A stretch of 37,664 nt of DNA from Armatimonadota bacterium (GTDB lineage: Bacteria; Armatimonadota; Fimbriimonadia; Fimbriimonadales; GBS-DC): assembly GCA_030550775.1 (NCBI GenBank), contig JAUQOS010000003.1, positions 1-37,664 of the forward strand. Reading direction: 5' to 3'. Shown here piece by piece: positions 30,292 to 37,664 of this stretch (positions are counted from its first letter, which is position 1; every line of letters begins with the position of its first letter). The notes under the pieces were generated by a model. It ran no database searches. It saw nothing but the letters and a program-made list of their open reading frames with translations, and was not told where the DNA came from. The position numbers and the translations under genes were made by a program.

Positions 30292-31665
30292 CTATTCCAG
30301 TTGTTCGTCATCGGTGGGCTGAGGGGTTTTTGGCGGGGTGGGTTTGGGGCGCGGCTTTGTGCCAACAGCAACTACACGGGGCTGGGCACGGTAGGTACTG
30401 ATTGCCACGCGCTCGCGCCTGACCAGTTGCCCGTGTTCGTAGACCTCTCGCCACAGCACCACGCGGAAGCCTGCACTGCCCTTTTTGAGCACCCGCTGCA
30501 TGCCTTCGGGGAGACTGGGGTCAGGAATGTGTTTGACAGGTGGTGTTGGTAGGGCGTAGCGTTCCGTGCGTAGCACTATCCGACGCCCTTCCCGCGGCAC
30601 ACCCAAAATATGCACCGTTAGCGTGGAGCGCTTCACTTCGGTGGCGATTGCAATCGGGTGGTCAAACGGGTTTTCAATCACCAAGTCGATCGCGCCGTCT
30701 ACAACGGTTGCATCGCGTCCTAACGGCACATAGTCTACAGGAATAGCGTGGTTTGCACGGCGCACGATGGTCAAATCGCTCAGCAGCGCGGCGTTGAACA
30801 GCGTACTGGAGACTTGGCATACGCCCCCGCCGATGCCCAACTGCTTCTCGCCGTTGATAATCACTGGTGCTAATTGGAAGCCGCGCTTTGCGGTACGCTT
30901 GCCCACTACCTGATTGTAGGAAAGTCGCTCACCAGGTAGCAACACGATGCCGTTGAGCGCGTTAGCTGCCAAGCGGAGGTTGTGAGTGCGCAGCCGTTGG
31001 GCAGCCGAAAAGCGCGTAGTGTAGCTGGCGATAATGCTGCGAATAGGTTGTATGTCTTCGGTGCGCAGCCGCGGGGGTATTGTGGTGAACGCCAGCTCGA
31101 ACTCGGTGCGTGGAGCAGGCAGTTGGCGCAAGGCGCGAATGAGGTTCTGGGTACTGGCGTTGAGGTCAAGCCGCCGCCCGTCTTGGCTGGGGGTAATCAC
31201 AACTTGCCCATCCACAAGGCTCACACGAGCGTCCACAGGGGCGCGCTCCAGAAAGCGGTATCGCTCTAACTGGGCTTGGAACAGCTCGGGCAAGATTGCC
31301 CACTGCGGTTCAAGGTACAGGCGCGGTTTGCCCAGCAGGCGTTGCCACAGAGGCACGCGCTGCCACGCGCGGATAATCGTCGCTTGGGTGGTGGCGACAT
31401 CCAGTTCAACGCCCCACTCTTTTAGGCGCGTGGTGATAGTGGGTGCTTGCGCCACAACCACAGGTTGGTCTGCCCATACAAGGCGCAGCCGCTCCAGATG
31501 ATAGCCAAGCGCGCTGGGGCGCACGCCTGCCAACGAGTACCCCCCCAGCTGCACACCGCTGGACAGCGGTGCGTCCGCTGTAAGCCCCCACAGCACTGCC
31601 CCCGTGATTATGCCTGATACTGCAGCTCCTGCAAGAAGCAGCGCGCCGAACCTTTGACGATTCAT
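30292..31665 (-). CDS. VanW-family protein
   Basis: N-terminal TM then YTTRFSAAQRLRTHNLRLAANALNGIVLLPGERLSYNQVVGKRTAKRGFQLAPVIINGEKQLGIGGGVCQVSSTLFNAALLSDLTIVRRANHAIPVDYVPLGRDATV. Confidence 0.92.
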   Translation of the reverse strand: MNRQRFGALLLAGAAVSGIITGAVLWGLTADAPLSSGVQLGGYSLAGVRPSALGYHLERLRLVWADQPVVVAQAPTITTRLKEWGVELDVATTQATIIRAWQRVPLWQRLLGKPRLYLEPQWAILPELFQAQLERYRFLERAPVDARVSLVDGQVVITPSQDGRRLDLNASTQNLIRALRQLPAPRTEFELAFTTIPPRLRTEDIQPIRSIIASYTTRFSAAQRLRTHNLRLAANALNGIVLLPGERLSYNQVVGKRTAKRGFQLAPVIINGEKQLGIGGGVCQVSSTLFNAALLSDLTIVRRANHAIPVDYVPLGRDATVVDGAIDLVIENPFDHPIAIATEVKRSTLTVHILGVPREGRRIVLRTERYALPTPPVKHIPDPSLPEGMQRVLKKGSAGFRVVLWREVYEHGQLVRRERVAISTYRAQPRVVAVGTKPRPKPTPPKTPQPTDDEQLE

Positions 31666-31728
31666 CTCGAAAGCGCTCTGAATTCTACCTCGTGGTAGAG
31701 TGTTCACGATTGCCCTACCTGCCCCCGT

Positions 31729-31750
31729 CAACTTGGGTTCAACTTGGGTT
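31729..31750. repeat. Two tandem copies of an 11-mer (CAACTTGGGTT)
   Basis: 31729-31739 and 31740-31750 identical, intergenic between aceA and the VanW gene. Confidence 0.6.
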
Positions 31751-31799
31751 CCTGACCCCCAAAAAGAAAGGGGGGGTTCAAGCCCGCCCCACACGCTGG

Positions 31800-33083
<1,284 letters not shown>

Positions 33084-33096
33084 AGGTCGATACCTC

Positions 33097-33139
33097 CTCT
33101 CAGCCCTGAGAGTGTGAGTCGTCGGCGTCCGCGCCGACG
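33097..33139 (-). other. Two hairpins in the aceB-aceA intergenic region
   Basis: CTCTCAG-CC-CTGAGAG (33097-33112), partly covering the aceA RBS, and CGTCGGCG-TCCG-CGCCGACG (33120-33139). Confidence 0.6.
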
Positions 33140-33149
33140 CCACAGCGAG

Positions 33150-34751
33150 TTAGTCAATGTACTCGTACGCTACCAGCGTAACGAAATCGATAAACTCTTG
33201 CGAGAGCACCACACGCTTGAGGATTGCTGCAGCTTCATCCAAGCGGTGGGGCGTTGCGCCGTAGCTGGCTTTGATGGCGCTAAGTTCCTCGTCCAACATT
33301 TGCATAAACAGATCAGCCGTAATCGTGCGACCGTCGGAGAGTTGCGCCTTGCGCTGAATCCACTGCCACAGTTGCGAGCGCGAAATCTCCACTGTTGCAG
33401 CGTCCTCCATCAGATGGTTGATGGCGGCAGCGCCCGTGCCACGCAACCACGAATCGAGATAGCGCAGGCTCACATTGATGTTGGTGCGCATACCCTGCTC
33501 CGTGATATCGCCACGCGGGAAGTTGAGCAGGTCTTGCGCAGTGATGATGCGCTGTGGGATTTTGTCAATCTGGTTTGGTTGCGGCATGTGCTTGTTGAAC
33601 ACTTCCATCACCACTGGCACCAAGCCTGGGTGGGCGACCCAAGTGCCATCGTAGCCCTCGCTGACCTCGCGCTCCTTGTCCGCAACCACTTGGGCAATTG
33701 CTTTCGCGTTGGCTTCGGGGTCATCGCGGCGCGGAATATACGCCGACATGCCCCCAATTGCGTGAATGCCCCGCTTGTGGCACGCCTGCACCACTAACTC
33801 GGAATAGGCTTTCATAAACGGCACGGTCATTGTCAGTGTGGAGCGGTCTGGCAGCACGATGTCCTCGCGATTGCGGAACTTGCGGATGATGCTAAACAGA
33901 TAATCCCATCGCCCGCTGTTCAGCCCCGCGGAGTGCTCGCGCAGCTCATACAGGATCTCCTCACACTCAAACGCCGCAAGGATGTTTTCAATCAGCACGG
34001 TGGCGCGGATGGTACCGCGCGGAATGCCCAACTGCTCTTGCGCGTAAACAAACACATCATTCCACAGACGGGCTTCCAGGTGGCTCTCTAACTTGGGCAG
34101 GTAGAAGTAGGGACCTGTGCCTCGCCGAATCAGCTCATGTGCGTTGTGGTAGAAGTACAGCCCAAAGTCCACCAGCGCGCCGGGCGCAGGTTCACCGTCG
34201 ATGTAGATGTGTTTTTCGGGCAGGTGCCAGCCGCGCGGGCGCACACATAACACTGCAGTTTGCTCGTTGAGCCGATACTCTTTGCCCTCAGGGCTGGTGT
34301 ACTCTATTGTGCGGCGTACCGCATCATAAAGGTTGATTTGCCCTTGCACGCAATTGTCCCAAGTAGGCGAGTTGGCGTCCTCGAAGTCTGCCATGAACAC
34401 TTTGGCGCCCGAGTTGAGCGCGTTGATAATCATCTTACGATCTACAGGACCTGTGATTTCCACGCGACGATCCAGCAAATCGGGGGGTGGCGGGGCAACT
34501 TTCCAATCGCCTGTACGGATGTGCTCGGTTTCGGGCAAAAAGTCAGGATTTTCGCCCGCGTTCAAGCGGGCTTGACGCTCCTCGCGCAGGCGCAGCAGTT
34601 CCTTGCGTCGCGGATTGAACTGGCGTACCAACGCCGCCACAAAACGCAGGGCATCGGGGGTCAAAATCGTGGTGTAGGCGGGCAAAACGGCGCCATGGAT
34701 TTCAATTCCGTCGGCGGCTAACTGACGGTTCAACTCCTCTCGGTGATCCAT
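33150..34751 (-). CDS. aceB: Malate synthase (A type)
   Basis: [98 protein letters not shown]. Confidence 0.96.
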   Translation of the reverse strand: MDHREELNRQLAADGIEIHGAVLPAYTTILTPDALRFVAALVRQFNPRRKELLRLREERQARLNAGENPDFLPETEHIRTGDWKVAPPPPDLLDRRVEITGPVDRKMIINALNSGAKVFMADFEDANSPTWDNCVQGQINLYDAVRRTIEYTSPEGKEYRLNEQTAVLCVRPRGWHLPEKHIYIDGEPAPGALVDFGLYFYHNAHELIRRGTGPYFYLPKLESHLEARLWNDVFVYAQEQLGIPRGTIRATVLIENILAAFECEEILYELREHSAGLNSGRWDYLFSIIRKFRNREDIVLPDRSTLTMTVPFMKAYSELVVQACHKRGIHAIGGMSAYIPRRDDPEANAKAIAQVVADKEREVSEGYDGTWVAHPGLVPVVMEVFNKHMPQPNQIDKIPQRIITAQDLLNFPRGDITEQGMRTNINVSLRYLDSWLRGTGAAAINHLMEDAATVEISRSQLWQWIQRKAQLSDGRTITADLFMQMLDEELSAIKASYGATPHRLDEAAAILKRVVLSQEFIDFVTLVAYEYID

Positions 34752-34772
34752 CCCTCGCCTCCGTCGCGCTTT

Positions 34773-34794
34773 TTTGACTGGCTGGTCAGTCAAA
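34773..34794. promoter_or_regulatory. TetR-type palindromic operator upstream of aceB
   Basis: TTTGACTG-GCTGGT-CAGTCAAA (8-6-8 inverted repeat), 3 nt downstream of a minus-strand TATAAT. Confidence 0.65.
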
Positions 34795-34797
34795 ACT

Positions 34798-34803
34798 ATT
34801 ATA
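34798..34803 (-). promoter_or_regulatory. -10 box of predicted aceBA promoter
   Basis: TATAAT on the minus strand; predicted start site falls within the adjacent palindrome. Confidence 0.55.
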
Positions 34804-34945
34804 CCTTCTTCAAGCAAAGCGGCAGACTTTGCCTCAAATGCGGTTGCGCTGCTGAGGGCGCAAAGGGGCAAGTACTACAAGCATGAGGTCATCGGTTTTC
34901 AGGCGAGTGGGTTCGGTGGTGCCCCAAACAGCGCATCGTCGTTTA

Positions 34946-34995
34946 GCCTGTTCCCCACAGGCACTACGCAGCATGCGTAGTTTGTCTAAATTATA
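34946..34995 (-). promoter_or_regulatory. Second minus-strand -10-like box followed by two adjacent hairpins
   Basis: TATAAT at 34995-34990 (minus), then ACTACGCA-N3-TGCGTAGT (34963-34981) and GCCTGT-N5-ACAGGC (34946-34962). Confidence 0.4.
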
Positions 34996-35065
34996 CCTCG
35001 CTTGAGTGGGGCAACTCCGACAAAAAGCCCGAATTACCGTCTATTCGTTGTGGTTACAAAGACAA

Positions 35066-35092
35066 GAGGGCGAGGCTCCAAGCCTCGCCCTC
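35066..35092 (-). terminator. Strong terminator of the capsid module
   Basis: 12-bp perfect stem GAGGGCGAGGCT-CCA-AGCCTCGCCCTC just downstream of the gpT-like stop; minus strand continues into TTGTCTTT. Confidence 0.8.
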
Positions 35093-35099
35093 CGATTGG

Positions 35100-36027
35100 T
35101 TAGCCTGTGCCCATCAGCGCGGTCTGCCACAGTCCGTAGCCCACGCCGTAGCGGGCTCGGGCGCCGTAGAACACCTTGTCGCGCATAAACACTTGCTCGC
35201 TGTCGGGCTTATCCAGCGCGGCGAACTCCAGGGGCACATCGCGTTGCTCTTGCAGCACCACCGCACGCACTGCCCGCGAAGTGTCTAACAGGAACCACTT
35301 GTTCTCGTGGGCGCCCGTGATGTAGGGCGACACAATTAGGCGCAGCTTGCCCTGCAACACATTCCGGTAGGGTGTGAAGTTGTTCGCTGTGTTCGCCTGC
35401 ACCACAATCGGCGATTCCAGCAGCTCCATCGCCAGCCACTGCAGTTTGGGACCTACCAACAGCGTGTCGGGCATAATCCCCATCGGGCGTCCGCGATCGT
35501 CCTTGAACTGCATCATCTGCGCGATAGCGGCTTGCAGACTGTTGGTTGACAGCGCGCCGTTGTACACATTGCTTTGTAGCCTGCTTTCGCCCACTTGGTG
35601 GTCGGTATCAAACAGCAGTTGCCCGTTATCATCGCCCGTCAATCGCGCCCCGAATCAGGGCTTCCACAACCAGCTGCTCTTTGTGGCGCACCACCTCGCG
35701 GGCGAGGTCGCGCACGCGCATGCGAATCATATCGTACTGTTCGTCCTCCAAAGCGCGTCGCTCGACAGCGATGGATGCCTCCCACACTTGGTCGCTGATG
35801 GTGTATTCGTACACGCCCAAGCCTGCGGGTTGGCGCTCGTCTGTGAACTCGCGCATCACAGGCACGCTGCCCAGCCAACCGTACTTTTGCACGGGCAGGT
35901 TCGTGCGCACAATTGTAGCGATTTGAGGCACGAGGCTCGTTTCATCCAATCGGCGATAGGCGCGGAAAAACTCTGCGCGTAGCCCTGCTTCCACCAGCGA
36001 AAGCAAGTCACTGCGTACCAGTGGCAT
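35100..36027 (-). pseudogene. Mu gpT-like major head subunit, apparently frameshifted (ORFs 35629-36027 and 35100-35642)
   Basis: Part 1: YGWLGSVPVMREFTDERQPAGLGVYEYTISDQVWEASIAVERRALEDEQYDMI...EALIRGAIDG; part 2: DDNGQLLFDTDHQVGES...WFLLDTSRAVRAVVLQEQRDVPLEFAALDKPDSEQVFMRDKVFYGARARYGVGYGLWQTA. Order and motifs match Mu gpT. Removing one G from GGG (35635-35637) joins the frames. Confidence 0.75.
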
Positions 36028-36041
36028 CGCGGCTCACCTCC

Positions 36042-36455
36042 TTACACCGTGTGGTTGTCGATGCGGATACGCACGCGGTTGCCGTCCACCAGTTCCACGA
36101 CAGTGCCCACGATGAGGTTATGCGTGCTGGTTTTGGCAACCTCGTTATCGCTCACGGCGCGCACGGGCAGCCCCACATCGGCTTGCGAGAAGTTGCCAAC
36201 GCGATTGTATACGAAGCTACCGCGCTTGAGGACGCGGCATCGCTTAGCGCCGCTGGCGCCGCCTGTATTGTCAACGCTTTCGAATGCCACACCGACAAAG
36301 CGCATGTTCGGCGCGTCTGCTGCGGGCACGAGATTGCCTGTGTTATCCACGCACACCAGCGCGCCCTTCCAGATTTTGGCGTTCATTTTCACGGGGTAGG
36401 CAATGATTAGCCCTTCGCGCTCGTAGGTCTCATGTGGCTGAGTAAGGGCAGGCAT
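36042..36455 (-). CDS. Capsid decoration / DUF2190-like protein
   Basis: PHETYEREGLIIAYPVKMNAKIWKGALVCVDNTGNLVPAADAPNMRFVGVAFESVDNTGGASGAKRCRVLKRGSFVYN; located between protease/scaffold and capsid genes. Confidence 0.65.
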   Translation of the reverse strand: MPALTQPHETYEREGLIIAYPVKMNAKIWKGALVCVDNTGNLVPAADAPNMRFVGVAFESVDNTGGASGAKRCRVLKRGSFVYNRVGNFSQADVGLPVRAVSDNEVAKTSTHNLIVGTVVELVDGNRVRIRIDNHTV

Positions 36456-36456
36456 T

Positions 36457-37245
36457 TCAGCGCACCTCCTTCGTGTGAGTGAGGATTTCGGCGGGATCTA
36501 ACTCGGGAAATGCCCGTTGCAAAAATGCCAACGCTTCCGCGCTGAAAGCGGGCAACTCCGCTTCGGGCGTAGGCGCCAGCTCCGCGCTCCAGTTGCGAGC
36601 AGGCAAGCTGCTTACAAAACGACGGAACAGCTCGCTGACCGAAATGGTTTCACCACTGAACTGCACAGGGGCATCACCGTATAGCAGAATCGCCTCTGCC
36701 AACGGCGCAAGCGCAGGAGGCAGTTGCCCGCGCAGGTTCCACTGTTGCACTTGCTCGCGTGCCTCGCGGCGACGCAACTCGGCTTCCAACTCGCGAATGC
36801 GTGCCAGCAGCGCCTCCTCCGACGGCGCCATCGTCTCGTGCATCTCCACAGTCTCCAAGCGAATCACCTCCTGTGTCGGAAGCGCAGCGTGAAACAGTTG
36901 GGCATCGGGAACGCGAGGGTTTGCCGTAATCGAAACCTCCAGCAGGCGACGCAGATCGCGGCTTAGCCCCGCGCTCAGCCCACGCAACCGCAGGCGACGC
37001 AGCAGAGCATCGGCTTCGGGAAACAACGCCAGCCTGCCGAACAGCGCACCGCCTCGCCGCCACACCGCCACTAACCAGCCCAACACCAGCGGCGAAGGGC
37101 GATGCTCTACCAGAATCGGCACAGGGGCACGGAAAGTGTGCACTAGCCGCTCCAACAGCGGTTCGGTAATCACCACCCCTTTGTCAGGATAGACCCCCGC
37201 CTCCATCGACTTCGCCTCGCGGTAAATCCACGCTGCGCTCAACAT
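36457..37245 (-). CDS. Mu gpI-like prohead protease/scaffold
   Basis: AAWIYREAKSMEAGVYPDKGVVITEPLLERLVHTF...ILVEHRPSPLVLGWLVAVWRRGGALFGRLALFPEADALLRRLRLRGLSAGLSRDLRRLLEVSITANPRVPDAQLF, followed by a charged scaffold-like region. Confidence 0.7.
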   Translation of the reverse strand: MLSAAWIYREAKSMEAGVYPDKGVVITEPLLERLVHTFRAPVPILVEHRPSPLVLGWLVAVWRRGGALFGRLALFPEADALLRRLRLRGLSAGLSRDLRRLLEVSITANPRVPDAQLFHAALPTQEVIRLETVEMHETMAPSEEALLARIRELEAELRRREAREQVQQWNLRGQLPPALAPLAEAILLYGDAPVQFSGETISVSELFRRFVSSLPARNWSAELAPTPEAELPAFSAEALAFLQRAFPELDPAEILTHTKEVR

Positions 37246-37312
37246 TCCATCCGCTTAGGGATAATAGCAACTGCTTGGGGCAACCCAATCAACTTTGCAC
37301 TCGAAAAGGCGG

Positions 37313-37318
37313 TATAAT
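37313..37318 (+). promoter_or_regulatory. -10 box 9 nt upstream of ATG (candidate leaderless promoter)
   Basis: TATAAT-CTTGTGGAA-ATG. Confidence 0.5.
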
Positions 37319-37327
37319 CTTGTGGAA

Positions 37328-37664
37328 ATGCCAATCACCCGTGAAGACTTGCGTGAACTGCCGAAACTACTGCAGGAGGACCCCGAACTGCGGTTGGAGC
37401 TGGCACGCCAAATACTAAGCCACTCCGTTATTTCTGAACTGATGCGCCGCGACCCTGAAATTGCCGAAGCACTCCGCACGGCTGTACTGACAGAAGAGCT
37501 ATTGCGTCTTCCCGCCAAGTTCGACAAGTTCCAGGCTGAGATGACGGAGTTCCGAGACAGAACGCTCCAGTTCCAAGCCGAGATGACGGAGTTCCGAGAC
37601 AGAACGCTCCAGTTCCAAGCCGAGATGACGGAGTTCCGAGACAGAACGCTCCAGTTCCAAGCCG
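37328..37664 (+). CDS. Coiled-coil protein with 14-aa tandem repeats, truncated by window end
   Basis: MPITREDLRELPKLLQEDPELRLELARQILSHSVISELMRRDPEIAEALRTAVLTEELLRLPAKFDKFQAEMTEFRDRTLQFQAEMTEFRDRTLQFQAEMTEFRDRTLQFQA...; open to the window end and absent from the supplied ORF track. Resembles N-termini of coiled-coil proteins that often carry a C-terminal DUF3782/PD-(D/E)XK domain. Confidence 0.7.
   Translation, partial: MPITREDLRELPKLLQEDPELRLELARQILSHSVISELMRRDPEIAEALRTAVLTEELLRLPAKFDKFQAEMTEFRDRTLQFQAEMTEFRDRTLQFQAEMTEFRDRTLQFQA
37529..37664 (+). repeat. 42-bp in-frame tandem repeat (three full units plus partial)
   Basis: Units 37529-37570, 37571-37612, 37613-37654, partial 37655-37664; units 2 and 3 identical, unit 1 differs at two synonymous positions (CAG GCT versus CAA GCC). 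Confidence 0.95.

Noticed and set aside
31756-31776. CCCCC-N9-GGGGG as an aceA terminator
   Set aside because: Low-complexity 5-bp stem without a T run on the correct side; too weak to call.
37255-37527. 90-aa minus ORF at the right end
   Set aside because: Antisense to the plus-strand repeat protein, which is the better reading with promoter and start codon.
37529-37664. Possible CRISPR-like array
   Set aside because: The 42-bp units are contiguous with no variable spacers and are in-frame coding with synonymous variation.

Overview
Bacterial chromosomal window with dense coding on both strands. Gene content suggests a thermophilic, Armatimonadota-like or other terrabacterial lineage, but that is inference. 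Left end: 3' end of tuf, rpmG, tRNA-Trp, uvrC and purL, then a minus-strand cluster (GT-C-like membrane protein, ferredoxin, SLH-like secreted protein). Centre: a type IV pilus block (ExeA/GspA-like ATPase, small HTH protein, pilM-N-O-P-Q, then several pilin-like genes, a lipoprotein and a large pilus-associated protein with two EF-hand-like loops). Then a sugar-phosphate isomerase/epimerase, a RemA/DUF370 gene, tRNA-Ala(CGC), purH, a WecA/MraY-type transferase, dCMP deaminase, glycerate kinase, an RDD membrane protein, mnmG, an ABC ATPase, a DUF1343/NamZ-like gene, a VanW-like gene and the glyoxylate shunt pair aceB-aceA. Right end: an isolated three-gene Mu-like capsid module (protease/scaffold, decoration/DUF2190-like, gpT-like major capsid) with an apparent 1-nt frameshift in the capsid gene, bounded by a strong terminator and a divergent gene. 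That divergent gene encodes a coiled-coil protein with perfect 42-bp in-frame tandem repeats and runs off the window. Most notable signals: the isolated capsid module, a TetR-type palindrome over the predicted aceB start site, -10-like hexamers 7-14 nt upstream of many start codons (candidate leaderless transcription), EF-hand loops in the pilus protein, nested inverted repeats between pilin genes, and a dispersed palindromic intergenic repeat.
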